From Candidatus Babelota bacterium (GTDB lineage Bacteria > Babelota > Babeliae > Babelales > JACPOV01), in contig JAKJAQ010000006.1 of the NCBI GenBank assembly GCA_022707425.1, forward strand, positions 1-32,578: a stretch of DNA of 32,578 nucleotides, given 5' to 3'. The notes below the pieces were generated by a model. The model did not search any database, was not told the DNA's origin, and saw only the letters and a list, made by a program, of their open reading frames with translations. How positions within the stretch are numbered: the first letter of the stretch is position 1; every line of letters starts with the position of its first letter. The translations under genes and the position numbers were made by a program. Positions 7,146 through 15,771 of the stretch are shown here, piece by piece.

Positions 7146-7682
7146 ATGTCAGTTCATTTTGAACTTAACGAAAAAGTTGTCTACCCAAGTCATGGTGTTG
7201 CAACAATTAATCGCATTGTAAAAAAAGTTATATCGGGCACCGTGACTATCTTGTATGAATTGAAGTTTGTGAATAAAGAGATGACTATTTTGGTGCCAGT
7301 TAACAGCTTAGTACAAAATGGTGTGCGAGCATTGAGTTCGCTTGATAATATTGATGGAGTATTCAAGCTCCTTGCTCAACCTCCGCAACGCAAATTGCAT
7401 CCACAAGTTACCAGTAATTGGAAACATCGTAACAAAGCGTACCAAGGAAAATTGAAAGAAAATAATTTGCATGCTACAGCAGAAATATACCGCGATTTAA
7501 AATCGATCGAACAAAATAAAGAACTTTCTTTTTGTGAAAAAAATCTCTTGCTTCAAGCTGAAACACTTCTCGCACAAGAAATTGCTCATGTACAGAAAAT
7601 AGGTGAAGAAAAAGCAATTGAACATTTGCGGTCATTTTTTAATCCAGCAGTACAACAGAGATTTTCACAAAAAATTATTTGA
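7146..7682 (+). CDS. carD: CarD/CdnL-family RNA polymerase-binding regulator
   Basis: This 178-residue protein begins with a CarD_CdnL_TRCF Tudor-like domain (about 5-65). It shows the family pattern KVVYPSHGVATI and MTILVPV, which binds the RNA polymerase beta subunit. The C-terminal helical domain carries the conserved DNA-wedging tryptophan (W92 in NWKHRNKAYQGKLK) and the EIYRDL...LSFCEKNLL...ETLLAQEI helices. CarD stabilises open promoter complexes, notably at rRNA promoters. I chose the ATG at 7146 because AAAAGGGAG (7132-7140) lies 5 bases upstream; a GTG at 7125 would add 7 residues but has no such signal. It is the first gene of a tightly packed housekeeping run, with miaA starting at its stop. 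Confidence 0.92.
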   Translation: MSVHFELNEKVVYPSHGVATINRIVKKVISGTVTILYELKFVNKEMTILVPVNSLVQNGVRALSSLDNIDGVFKLLAQPPQRKLHPQVTSNWKHRNKAYQGKLKENNLHATAEIYRDLKSIEQNKELSFCEKNLLLQAETLLAQEIAHVQKIGEEKAIEHLRSFFNPAVQQRFSQKII

Positions 7683-7687
7683 ACAGT

Positions 7688-8620
7688 ATGATTAAACATC
7701 CGGTACCTTCAATCATTATTTACGGACCAACCGCCGTTGGTAAAACAGATTTAGCTTTGAGCCTTGCTCGATTACTCAATGGCAGTATGATTAATGCTGA
7801 TAGTGGTCAATGTTATACACCACTTTCTATCGGTACTGCAAAGCCACCACTTGAGAGCATAGATGTTCCGTATTATTTATTTGATAGTATCGATGAACCA
7901 CGTGACATGACCGTTATGGAATATAGAAATGCAGTAATTGCAACTATCCAACAATCGAATGAAGTTCCGATTATTGTCGGTGGTAGCGGATTTTATATTC
8001 TCTCACTGTTGTTTCCACCGCAAGCTCATTCAGTTGCACCGCCGCCAGAAATTCCGCACTATGAAAGTTCATGGGATCATTTATATTCAATTGATCCACA
8101 ACGCGCATTACATATTAATAAACATGATCTCTATAGAATTAATCGCGCATTAGCTATTTGGTATCAAACCGGAACCTTGCCTTCGGCTCATCAACCACAA
8201 TATCAACCAAGTGCTCCCTATGTGTTAATCAATGTAACACGCGAACGAGCTGAACTTTACACAAGAATAAATGATCGCGTTGCAATCATGATGAATGATG
8301 GTTGGATTGATGAAGTGCGTCAACTTTCACCCGAGTGGCAACAATTTCTTCTACGAAAAAAATTACTCGGTTATGATGATATTGTACACTTTGTACGCGA
8401 AGGACACGAATCAGCTGTAGAATATGAAAATCTCATTGCAACAATTGCAAAAAAAACACGAAATTATGCAAAGCGACAAATTGCATTTGGCAGCATGCTC
8501 GCGCGCAAAGTTCATCAAGCAGATGCAAAACAATTAATTATATCAGTTAATCTTTCGACCGAGTCTATTGACCAAGCTGCTGCGTATCTTGCTAACCGCT
8601 TGAAAGGAATATATGAATAA
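7688..8620 (+). CDS. miaA: tRNA dimethylallyltransferase MiaA
   Basis: MiaA adds a dimethylallyl group to A37 of tRNAs that read UNN codons. The protein shows the P-loop GPTAVGKT (13-20), DSGQCY followed by IGTAKP (the D-S-x-x-x-Y substrate loop), GGSGFYI, and near the C terminus RNYAKRQ, which matches the basic tRNA-binding motif. Its length of about 310 residues is normal. The ATG at 7688 is taken; a TTG at 7679, overlapping the carD stop, would add three residues. Neither start has a clear ribosome-binding site, so translation is probably coupled to carD. It overlaps the next gene by 8 bases. Confidence 0.93.
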   Translation: MIKHPVPSIIIYGPTAVGKTDLALSLARLLNGSMINADSGQCYTPLSIGTAKPPLESIDVPYYLFDSIDEPRDMTVMEYRNAVIATIQQSNEVPIIVGGSGFYILSLLFPPQAHSVAPPPEIPHYESSWDHLYSIDPQRALHINKHDLYRINRALAIWYQTGTLPSAHQPQYQPSAPYVLINVTRERAELYTRINDRVAIMMNDGWIDEVRQLSPEWQQFLLRKKLLGYDDIVHFVREGHESAVEYENLIATIAKKTRNYAKRQIAFGSMLARKVHQADAKQLIISVNLSTESIDQAAAYLANRLKGIYE

Positions 8621-9257
8621 TCTTAAAGATATTGGGTGTATGTGTAATTGCCATCAACAGCCAGTATTGATTCTTGATCGCAAAGAAACTGCATTCGCTG
8701 TTTCTCTCACCGTTATTGTATTGATAACTATTTTTATTGGTGGTTATTTTATTGGTAAAAAAGCAGCACTTGATTCATTTGTTAAAGATATGAATGAACA
8801 GTCATTTGCAGATCGCCTTCATCATTCGATGACTATGCTTTATGGTACAGATCATCAACCAGAAGCAACTGAACAATTGGCTGAAAATATACAACCATCC
8901 GCGTCTGCTGCTCAAATAAATCAAGAAGAATCAAAATTAAATGTTGCGCAATCGCAACTACACAATGAACGTTATTATGCGCAGCTTGCTCGATTTAATA
9001 CACAAAAATCTGCTCAACAGCTCATGCACCGATTGCAAAAAAAGGGAATTGAAACTACGCTGGTAAAACGTGTAAGCGCGGGACGTTCACCGGAAGGTAC
9101 ACCAATGCAAGTTGCTTGGTTTACGGTAAATACGCATTCATTTGCGCAAAAAAATGAACTTGAAGCGCTTATTAGTTCAATTAAAATGACCGAATCGTTG
9201 AAAAAGGTGCGCATTATTACTAACAACGCGCAGCCAATGAAAGGTATGAGCTCATGA
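8613..9257 (+). CDS. Membrane-anchored SPOR-like domain protein
   Basis: This 214-residue protein has a cytoplasmic N terminus with a C-M-C-N-C-H cluster (residues 9-14), one transmembrane helix at about 28-48 and a variable Gln/Ala-rich linker. The C-terminal domain (about 121-205) has the SPOR layout: strand YYAQLARF, helix TQKSAQQLMHRLQKKG, strands TTLVKRV and AWFTVNT, a helix and a final strand VRIIT. SPOR domains bind denuded peptidoglycan glycan strands at division sites, so a role in septation or envelope maintenance is likely. AAAGGA lies before the ATG, which overlaps miaA, and its TGA overlaps the next ATG, so it is translationally coupled on both sides. The SPOR call is by pattern. 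The Cys cluster is unusual and might bind a metal. Confidence 0.75.
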   Translation: MNNLKDIGCMCNCHQQPVLILDRKETAFAVSLTVIVLITIFIGGYFIGKKAALDSFVKDMNEQSFADRLHHSMTMLYGTDHQPEATEQLAENIQPSASAAQINQEESKLNVAQSQLHNERYYAQLARFNTQKSAQQLMHRLQKKGIETTLVKRVSAGRSPEGTPMQVAWFTVNTHSFAQKNELEALISSIKMTESLKKVRIITNNAQPMKGMSS

Positions 9258-11254
9258 CTTCTACTCAACACCGCATGTTGAAAACTAGATTTGCTAAAGC
9301 AATCTTGTGGATCACGTTATTTTCTATGGCCGGAGGTAGTTTACTCTTTTCACCAAATCTATTTAAACGATTTAGTGGCGGTGTACCAAAAATTGCTACC
9401 GTTGATGGTTCAGCTATTTCTATCAATGAGTTTAAATTAAAAATTTCACAAGAATCTGAACGAATTGCGTTCATTCGTCAGCAAATGGGACCGCAAGCGG
9501 ATTACATGATGCGCATGATGGGTATCAGTGACGATCCAAAAGTAATGGCGATACAAGCACTCATTGTTGAAAAAGTACTCGACAAAGTTGCCAATGACCT
9601 TGGTATTTATGTATCAAGTGATTTTATTGCGCGCAAAATGCAGGATCCTTATTTTGTATTACAAGAATTGCGTGACAGTGTTCCGTTGAGTGTCATTGAT
9701 CAACGCGGCACCATATCAGTACCAATGTTGCGTTATTATTTACAAGCACATGGTGTTTCATTTAAAGATTTTGAAGAATCTCTTGAAAATGCACTGCGTC
9801 GTTCACTTACGCGTAATCTTATTTTGTTATCATCGTATATTTCAACTGACGAACTCAAAAAAGCGTTTACTGATCAAGTACTTGAACGTGAATATGGCGT
9901 TCTTATTTTTAATCTTGATACCTATCTTAAAACCGTAAAAGCAAAACCACTCAGTAATGACGAATTAGAATCGTTTCTTACTGAACAAAATAAAATAATG
10001 AAACGTTACTGGTCTCCAGAAAAAAGATCAGCTCGTGTGTGGGAATTTAAACCGGAGACATTTGGTGTCGTTATTAACGATCAAGATATTGAAAAATATT
10101 ATACTGATCACAAGCAAGAGTATCTTGAATCTCCCGTTCAGATTCAGATTCGCAGAATTATGCTAAAAGTTGATGATAAAAACCCAATGACACAACTGCA
10201 AGAAAAAGCCCAAAAAATTAAAGAAGAACTGGCAGCTCATCCTGATCGTTTTGCGCAACTTGCTCAACAATATTCACAAGATAGTGCAACTGCTTTAAAA
10301 GGTGGTATGGTTGGATTTATTAAGCGCGGTGATTTAGAAGATCAAGCAATTGAGCGCGCAGCATTCCGCCTGCAAAATGATGGCGATGTTTCTGATGCTC
10401 TCAGTACTAACCAAGGAATTGAATTAATACAACGCGTTGCTCGAAAAAGTGCAAGTTACAAATCATTGGCTTCAGTTAAAAATGATATTAAAGCATTATT
10501 ACTCAAGCAAAAATTTGATGAACAATTTACGCGCGAAACACGTTCTGCGCTTAATCAGTTGCGTAGTTCCGGCGATGCACTCGAAAAATTGAGCAAAGAA
10601 CGAAACGGTTCAGCACGAATTGCAAACGTATCAAGAAGAGATACGAGCCTTCTTTCTCAACGTATATTCAAAACACCACACAATGAACAAACGTTCTTTA
10701 TCGATGATAAAGGTACTGGCGTTATTGTTCAAACAACGCAGATCGAAAAAAGCGTTGAGGTACCACTTGAAACGGTAAAAAAACAAGTAGAAGATGACTT
10801 GTATTATGATAAAGCTCGCCAGGCAATGAAAGTTGCTATTAAACAAGCAGCTGAAAAAGCTAAAACCACGCAACTTTCTTCATTAAAAACTGAGTTTGGC
10901 GCTACTTTTGAATCTACCGGTATGTTTAATCAACATGATGAAAAATCGGTCAAAAAACTTGAAGAAAAAAACCTTCCCATTTCAAATCTCCTTTCGTTAA
11001 CGCAACAAGGAGCGGTGACCTCAACCGACCAGGGAGATCGCGGCTATGTTCTAAAACTTGAAAAACGCCAACCGTTTGACCAAGCACTGTTTATGCAGAA
11101 AAAACAAGAGGTGGTTGCTCAATTAGAACAAGAGAAAAAGGAGCGAATTTACCGAGGTTATATTGCGTCTTTATGCAGAAATGCTACAATAAAAATCACT
11201 CCAGACAATGAATTATCAACAGAACGAGTACCTTTGGAAGACTTACCATCATGA
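9254..11254 (+). CDS. PpiD/SurA-like periplasmic peptidyl-prolyl isomerase
   Basis: This 666-residue protein has one N-terminal transmembrane helix (about 16-34), a SurA_N-like chaperone region (about 45-190) and a parvulin PPIC domain at about 295-397. The PPIC domain is marked by [32 protein letters not shown] and GIELIQRV. A long helical C-terminal region follows. This is the PpiD plan: an inner-membrane-anchored, outward-facing foldase that assists newly exported proteins. That suits a genome with many exported products. It overlaps the SPOR gene by the ATGA motif, and its own stop overlaps the recA start the same way. It could equally be called a SurA-like rotamase; the N-terminal anchor favours PpiD. 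Confidence 0.88.
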   Translation: MTSTQHRMLKTRFAKAILWITLFSMAGGSLLFSPNLFKRFSGGVPKIATVDGSAISINEFKLKISQESERIAFIRQQMGPQADYMMRMMGISDDPKVMAIQALIVEKVLDKVANDLGIYVSSDFIARKMQDPYFVLQELRDSVPLSVIDQRGTISVPMLRYYLQAHGVSFKDFEESLENALRRSLTRNLILLSSYISTDELKKAFTDQVLEREYGVLIFNLDTYLKTVKAKPLSNDELESFLTEQNKIMKRYWSPEKRSARVWEFKPETFGVVINDQDIEKYYTDHKQEYLESPVQIQIRRIMLKVDDKNPMTQLQEKAQKIKEELAAHPDRFAQLAQQYSQDSATALKGGMVGFIKRGDLEDQAIERAAFRLQNDGDVSDALSTNQGIELIQRVARKSASYKSLASVKNDIKALLLKQKFDEQFTRETRSALNQLRSSGDALEKLSKERNGSARIANVSRRDTSLLSQRIFKTPHNEQTFFIDDKGTGVIVQTTQIEKSVEVPLETVKKQVEDDLYYDKARQAMKVAIKQAAEKAKTTQLSSLKTEFGATFESTGMFNQHDEKSVKKLEEKNLPISNLLSLTQQGAVTSTDQGDRGYVLKLEKRQPFDQALFMQKKQEVVAQLEQEKKERIYRGYIASLCRNATIKITPDNELSTERVPLEDLPS

Positions 11255-12306
11255 CAACTCAAGCAATAAAGCCATCAACGGCAACCGTTATCCCCGAAAC
11301 AGAAAATGACAAACTGAATAAAAAGAAGATGCTCGAGGTTACCTTTGCGCAAATCGATAAGCAGCATGGTAAAGGGTTGGTTATGTTCTTGGGCGATGCA
11401 CGGCAAGAAAGAATGCCTGCAATTTCTTCTGGTTCAATTCTTATTGATGAAGCGGTTGGTATTGGTGGCTATCCAGTAGGCCGAATTGTTGAAATATTTG
11501 GACCTGAAGCATCAGGTAAAACAACCTTAGCGCTACATGCTATCGCTCAAGCACAAAAAAATGGCGGTATTTGCGCTTATATTGATGCTGAGCATGCACT
11601 TGATATGACCTATGCAAATAATTTAGGTGTTAATGTTAATGAGCTCATTATCTCTCAGCCAGATTATGGTGAGCAAGGACTTGATATTGCCGAAGTGCTG
11701 GTGCGTTCAGGGGCTGTTGATATCGTTGTTGTTGACTCAGTAGCAGCGTTGGTGCCAAAAGCAGAACTTGATGGTGATATGGGCGATGTACATGTTGGTT
11801 TACAAGCACGATTAATGTCTCAAGCGCTCAGAAAGCTGACGCCAATTGTGCATAGATCAAAAACGGTGCTCATCTTTATTAACCAAATTCGCCATAATAT
11901 TTCAAGCATGCCGTTTGCAAATAAAGAAACAACTACTGGTGGTAATGCATTGAAATTCTATGCATCACTTCGCCTTGATGTACGCAGAATTGCCAGTCTT
12001 AAAAAAGACGATGTTCAATTTGGTAACCGCGTTTGCGTTAAAGTTGTAAAAAACAAAATGGCACCGCCATTCCGCAAAGTTGAACTTGACGTTCTTTTTG
12101 GTATTGGTATTAGTAGCGAACTGGATCTATTAGATGCTGCGCTGCATTTCCAGGTAATCATTCAATCGGGCGCATGGTTTTCTTTTGAGCAAAAGAAGTT
12201 TGCTCAAGGCCGTGAACAAGTACTCGAGCATTTGAAGGAAAATCCTGAATTTGCTCAAAAAGTACGGATAAAAGTAAAAGAAGCGATCGCAGAAGCAAAA
12301 AAATAA
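11251..12306 (+). CDS. recA: Recombinase RecA
   Basis: The 351 residues contain all RecA hallmarks. Walker A is GPEASGKTT at 84-92, and Walker B is the strand [11 protein letters not shown]. Loop L1 is [22 protein letters not shown], and L2 is [31 protein letters not shown] with its DNA-contacting residues. RecA forms ATP-dependent filaments on single-stranded DNA for homologous repair and triggers LexA cleavage where present. The N terminus is slightly longer than in E. coli. It is coupled to ppiD by ATGA, and its TAA overlaps the infC ATG, an unusual placement between an envelope foldase and translation genes. I saw no LexA-type box because no independent promoter is evident upstream. Confidence 0.98.
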   Translation: MTTQAIKPSTATVIPETENDKLNKKKMLEVTFAQIDKQHGKGLVMFLGDARQERMPAISSGSILIDEAVGIGGYPVGRIVEIFGPEASGKTTLALHAIAQAQKNGGICAYIDAEHALDMTYANNLGVNVNELIISQPDYGEQGLDIAEVLVRSGAVDIVVVDSVAALVPKAELDGDMGDVHVGLQARLMSQALRKLTPIVHRSKTVLIFINQIRHNISSMPFANKETTTGGNALKFYASLRLDVRRIASLKKDDVQFGNRVCVKVVKNKMAPPFRKVELDVLFGIGISSELDLLDAALHFQVIIQSGAWFSFEQKKFAQGREQVLEHLKENPEFAQKVRIKVKEAIAEAKK

Positions 12307-12872
12307 TGTTTTTAAAGGGTTATAACACGTTGAAATCTATTAATATTCAAAAAACTGACCAATTGATTAATGAACAAATTCGCGTCCCAAAAGTGCAGGT
12401 GATCTCTCACGATGGTGCCAACCTTGGCATTCTTACCCGTGATGAAGCGCTAAAAATAGCACGGACAGCCGATCTTGACCTGGTTATGATGTCAGATACG
12501 GGCCAAATGGGCGTTCCTGTTGTAAAAATAATGGATTTTGGTAAGCTTTTATATGCCAAAAAGAAAAAACAGGCCGAAGCTAAAAAGCATCAAAAGACAA
12601 TACAGGTTAAAGAGATAAAAATGCGTACCAAAATTGGTGAGCATGATTATCAGACCAAATTAAAGCAGGCGGTTCAGTTTTTGAAAGATGGTAAGCATGT
12701 CAAAATTACGCTTATGTTTAGGGGGCGTGAGGTGGCATCGATACATGAACGAGGAGCTGAAATGTTTGATAAAGTAAATCAAACGTTTGCAGCTGATGGT
12801 TTAGAGAACGTTGCGCAAGAAAAAGATATGAAAAGCTCAACGGTATGGTCTCGAATTTATTTTATAAAGTAA
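12306..12872 (+). CDS. infC: Translation initiation factor IF-3
   Basis: The protein has the two IF-3 domains. The N domain contains INEQIRVPKVQVI and VVKIMDFGKLLYAKKKKQ; a lysine-rich linker helix follows. The C domain has IQVKEIKMRTKIGEHDYQTKL and ITLMFRGREV. IF-3 binds the 30S subunit and proofreads start-codon choice. The ATG overlaps the recA stop (TAATG) but has no ribosome-binding site. A TTG at 12330 has AAAGGG 10 bases upstream and would give a 180-residue protein. Because infC commonly uses rare start codons for autoregulation, that start is a real alternative. It is followed by rpmI and rplT, the standard infC-rpmI-rplT order. Confidence 0.95.
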   Translation: MFLKGYNTLKSINIQKTDQLINEQIRVPKVQVISHDGANLGILTRDEALKIARTADLDLVMMSDTGQMGVPVVKIMDFGKLLYAKKKKQAEAKKHQKTIQVKEIKMRTKIGEHDYQTKLKQAVQFLKDGKHVKITLMFRGREVASIHERGAEMFDKVNQTFAADGLENVAQEKDMKSSTVWSRIYFIK

Positions 12873-12890
12873 TTGAAAGTTTTGATTAAC

Positions 12891-13079
12891 ATGCCAAAAA
12901 TGAAAACGCACTCTGGTGCGACAAAACGCTTTAAAAAATTAAAGAGTAACAAAATTAAAGGTGCAAAAGCGGGTCGTCGTCATTTAATGACGGGAAAATC
13001 GGCTCAAAAAAAACGTTCCATGAGACGCCGTTTCTATGTTGGAACGTGTGATATTCGCCATGTTAAATCGCTTTTGTAA
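12891..13079 (+). CDS. rpmI: Ribosomal protein bL35
   Basis: This 62-residue basic protein opens with the diagnostic MPKMKTHSGATKRFK and continues with GRRHLMTGKSAQKKR, as in L35 of the large subunit. The start is fixed by that N terminus; a TTG at 12873 directly after the infC stop would add six residues not seen in the family. It lies 18 bases after infC and 23 before rplT. Confidence 0.97.
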   Translation: MPKMKTHSGATKRFKKLKSNKIKGAKAGRRHLMTGKSAQKKRSMRRRFYVGTCDIRHVKSLL

Positions 13080-13102
13080 TTGATCAATAAGGGATAGGTA
13101 TT

Positions 13103-13450
13103 ATGACACGAGTAAAACGCGGTATAGTAACCAAAAAAAGACACAAACGTTTATTAAAAGAAACTAAAGGGTACTGGGGTCAACGTAGCAATATTATAAA
13201 GCGTGCGAAAGAAACATTATTGCGCGCAATGGCATTTGCTTACAAAGGTCGCAAGCTCAAAAAACGTGACATGCGTGGATTGTTTATCGTTCGCATTAGC
13301 GCTGCAGCCAAACAAAATGGCATTTCATACAACCAATTTATTCATGGACTCAACAAAGCACAAGTTACGTTGAACAGAAAAATGTTGAGCCAACTTGCTA
13401 TTTACGAACCAGAAGCATTTTCAAAACTTGCACAAATTGCCCAACAGTAG
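13103..13450 (+). CDS. rplT: Ribosomal protein bL20
   Basis: This 115-residue protein matches L20. The basic N-terminal arm is MTRVKRGIVTKKRHKRLLKETKGYWG, with the family helix RSNIIKRAKETLLRAMAFAYKGRK. The globular C domain contains LFIVRISAAAKQNGISYNQFIHGL and DNRK-type residues (LNRKMLSQLAI). L20 is needed early in 50S assembly and represses its own operon in several bacteria. AAGGGA precedes the ATG. pheS-pheT, which often follow rplT, are absent here; the division genes come next instead. Confidence 0.97.
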   Translation: MTRVKRGIVTKKRHKRLLKETKGYWGQRSNIIKRAKETLLRAMAFAYKGRKLKKRDMRGLFIVRISAAAKQNGISYNQFIHGLNKAQVTLNRKMLSQLAIYEPEAFSKLAQIAQQ

Positions 13451-13454
13451 GTTA

Positions 13455-13485
13455 TTGACACTCTTTAGTTTATCTATGATACACT
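13455..13485 (+). promoter_or_regulatory. Promoter candidate for the division/RNase Y genes
   Basis: A perfect TTGACA (13455-13460) lies just after the rplT stop. Possible -10 hexamers are GATACA (17-base spacing) and TACACT (19-base spacing) at 13478-13485. It would serve the coiled-coil gene, zapA and probably the 6S-like RNA and rny. Confidence 0.55.
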
Positions 13486-13541
13486 AGGAGAAAGTTGAAT
13501 TTCGTGCCCGAAAATGTACGTGCATGAAAAAAGGAGAGCTT

Positions 13542-13769
13542 ATGGAAATTTTGCAGGCACTTGAACGAAAAATAGCACAACTCATTGCATTAACTAATGA
13601 GTTAAAATCTACTAATTCGCGGTTAGCTGAAGAAAATGAACAGCTTTTGCAGAAATTAACCACGGTTCAGAGTGAAGAGCTTAATCAAGAACGGTTACGG
13701 ACCAAGTTGTTTGTTGATGATTTGATAAAAAGTATCGATTCTTTAGTTGGTAACGAAAAATCATCATGA
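13542..13769 (+). CDS. Small coiled-coil protein, ZapB-like
   Basis: This 75-residue protein is almost entirely one amphipathic coiled coil (ALERKIAQLIALTNELK, then LAEENEQLLQKL), with no hydrophobic membrane segment. AAGGAG at 13531-13536 selects the ATG at 13542 over one at 13524. The stop overlaps the start of zapA (ATGA). In many bacteria a short coiled-coil gene precedes zapA, often annotated zapB-like, so a role in FtsZ-ring organisation is likely. Sequence alone cannot prove homology to ZapB because coiled coils are low in information. Confidence 0.75.
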   Translation: MEILQALERKIAQLIALTNELKSTNSRLAEENEQLLQKLTTVQSEELNQERLRTKLFVDDLIKSIDSLVGNEKSS

Positions 13770-14035
13770 CACGCGAAGCAAAAAAATATACCGTACAGAT
13801 ACTTGGAGAATCGTATACGCTGGTAAGCGATGAAGCTGAATCACATTTCATGGAAGCGGTCAGTCGCGTTGATGCACTCATGAATCAACTCAGTGCCGCG
13901 GTGGGCAAAGGCCAGGAAAAGCGAATTGCGGTTCTTGCTGCTTTACAACTTGCTCATAATCAAGTTGCACTTGAGTCTGAAATGCAGGCACTGGCTCAAC
14001 GATTAATCGCTCAGATTGATCAGTCAATGGCTTAG
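13766..14035 (+). CDS. zapA: Cell division protein ZapA
   Basis: This 89-residue protein shows the ZapA pattern: strand YTVQILGESYTLVSDEAE, then the helix MEAVSRVDALMNQLSAAV and the conserved IAVLAALQLAHNQVALE coiled-coil helix. ZapA cross-links FtsZ protofilaments at the septum. It is coupled to the preceding coiled-coil gene. The order zapA, then a 6S RNA, then rny/ymdB agrees with the arrangement I know from several Gram-negative lineages. Confidence 0.9.
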   Translation: MTREAKKYTVQILGESYTLVSDEAESHFMEAVSRVDALMNQLSAAVGKGQEKRIAVLAALQLAHNQVALESEMQALAQRLIAQIDQSMA

Positions 14036-14049
14036 TTGCACTACTTTTT

Positions 14050-14178
14050 GTATGCAACGTATTTGGTTTCACCCCTGTACAACTATGGTTCAAGGGAAGA
14101 TTTCCATCTCCTGCCATTTTACGTTAACGAGTGCTTACAATGAACGCGCGGTGTTTCGACTGCTGATGCGTTGCATAT
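14050..14178 (+). ncRNA. ssrS: Probable 6S RNA
   Basis: The 160 bases between zapA and rny have no open frame with start signals but can fold as 6S RNA does. A perfect 9-bp closing stem pairs TATGCAACG (14051-14059) with CGTTGCATA (14169-14177) and extends by G-U pairs. It is followed by a large internal bubble and an apical arm closed by GTTCA/TGAAC (14088-14092 with 14141-14145). CACC/GGTG (14070-14073 with 14150-14153) can close part of the bubble. The location after zapA is the classic ssrS position. 6S RNA binds the sigma70 RNA polymerase and mimics an open promoter. The predicted size of about 130 bases is short for 6S, so the ends may lie further out. Confidence 0.6.
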
Positions 14179-14199
14179 TACATATACATAGGAAATTAC

Positions 14200-15768
14200 A
14201 TGATTACGTCTATTTTATTATCAGTGAGCGGCATTATTGCCGTGCTCGCGTTTATTCTGGGAGGAGTGTTACTCTTTCTTGCGCGAGCGAAATATCATCA
14301 AGCGCAAACTCTTTTTGATCAAGCTCATCAAGCTTCAAAAAACATTAAGCGTGATCTTGAAAATGAACGACGCGAATCGCTTTTAAAACTCAAAGATGAA
14401 CTTCATAAAAAACGAAGTGAATTTGAACTTGAAATTAAACGTGAACGACTTGAGTTAGAGCGGTTTCAAGGAAAATTAAATACAAAATATGAAGCATTAG
14501 AAAAAAAAGAACAGCGCCTTGAAGAAATTTCTCAAGAATTTCAACAAAAAGAACGAAATTTATCACGTGCTTCAGATCGCTTGATGATGAGCGAAAATAA
14601 AATGAAATCATTATATGCGGAATTAATTGCAAAATTAGAAGCAATTAGTGGCATGAAGCGTGAAGAAGCGCGCAAAGAATTGCATCAAACACTTGAAGAA
14701 GAAGTGCGCATGACCAGCCAAAAATGGGTCCAGAAAGTTGAAGAAGAAGCGCGCCAAACTGCAAAAGAAAAATCGAACAGTATTGTGGTAACAGCAATGC
14801 AACGGTACATTGCTGATCAAGTTGGTCCGCATTCATCTGGTGTCGTTCATTTACCAAATGAGGACATGAAGGGCAGAATTATTGGTAAAGAAGGTCGCAA
14901 TATTAAATCGCTTGAAATGGCCACAGGAATGGAGTTTGTTATTGGCGATGCACCCGAAATAATTACCATTTCCGGTTTTAATCCAATTCGTCGTGAAGTT
15001 GCGCGTCGCTCGTTGGAAAAATTAATTATTGATGGTCGAATCAATCCGACTCGCATTGAAGAAACCGTTACTCAGTGTGAAAAAGAAATCGATGAAATGA
15101 TTCAAGAAGTTGGTAACCAAGTTATTCTTGAATTGAATATTCAAGGTGTGCATCCAGAAATTATAACGCATCTTGGCAAATTATATTTCAGAACAAGTTT
15201 TTCGCAAAATGTTCTTATGCACAGCAAAGAAGTTGGTATTTTTTCGCGCATGATCGCCGAAGAACTTGGCCTTGACGGCAATTTGGGATTACGTGCTGGA
15301 TTATTCCACGATATTGGTAAAGCGGTAAGTGCTGAAGTAGAAGGACCTCATGCTCTCATTGGTGGTGACATTGCAAAACGGTGTGGAGAAAATCCGCTCG
15401 TTGTAAACGCAATTGCAGCACATCATGAAGAAATATGTTTTGCTTCTATTTACAGTCCAATTATTATGATCGCAGATACTATTTCTGCATCTCGTCCTGG
15501 TGCGCGTCGCGAAACATTGTCTGCGTATATTAAACGACTTGAAAAATTAGAAGATATTGCCGGTTCGTTTGAAGGCGTAAAAAAATCGTACGCATTACAA
15601 GCGGGACGAGAAATTCGCATTATTGTTGAAGAAGACACGGTAGATGATGATGCAGCAATTGCACTAGCGCGCAATATTGCACGTAAGATTGAACAAGAAA
15701 TGGCGTTTCCTGGACAAATTAAAGTTAATGTAATTCGCGAAAAACGCGCGATTGAATATGCACGGTAA
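14200..15768 (+). CDS. rny: Ribonuclease Y
   Basis: The 522 residues follow the RNase Y plan. An N-terminal transmembrane helix (about 4-28) is followed by a long charged coiled coil (about 30-190), a KH RNA-binding domain with GRIIGKEGRNIK (225-236), and an HD phosphohydrolase domain with H370-D371 in LFHDIGKAV and HHEE further on. RNase Y is a membrane-bound endonuclease that starts mRNA decay. AGGAAA precedes the ATG. ymdB follows after three bases, the usual rny-ymdB pair. The upstream probable 6S RNA may be cut from the same transcript. Confidence 0.97.
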   Translation: MITSILLSVSGIIAVLAFILGGVLLFLARAKYHQAQTLFDQAHQASKNIKRDLENERRESLLKLKDELHKKRSEFELEIKRERLELERFQGKLNTKYEALEKKEQRLEEISQEFQQKERNLSRASDRLMMSENKMKSLYAELIAKLEAISGMKREEARKELHQTLEEEVRMTSQKWVQKVEEEARQTAKEKSNSIVVTAMQRYIADQVGPHSSGVVHLPNEDMKGRIIGKEGRNIKSLEMATGMEFVIGDAPEIITISGFNPIRREVARRSLEKLIIDGRINPTRIEETVTQCEKEIDEMIQEVGNQVILELNIQGVHPEIITHLGKLYFRTSFSQNVLMHSKEVGIFSRMIAEELGLDGNLGLRAGLFHDIGKAVSAEVEGPHALIGGDIAKRCGENPLVVNAIAAHHEEICFASIYSPIIMIADTISASRPGARRETLSAYIKRLEKLEDIAGSFEGVKKSYALQAGREIRIIVEEDTVDDDAAIALARNIARKIEQEMAFPGQIKVNVIREKRAIEYAR

Positions 15769-15771
15769 TAT

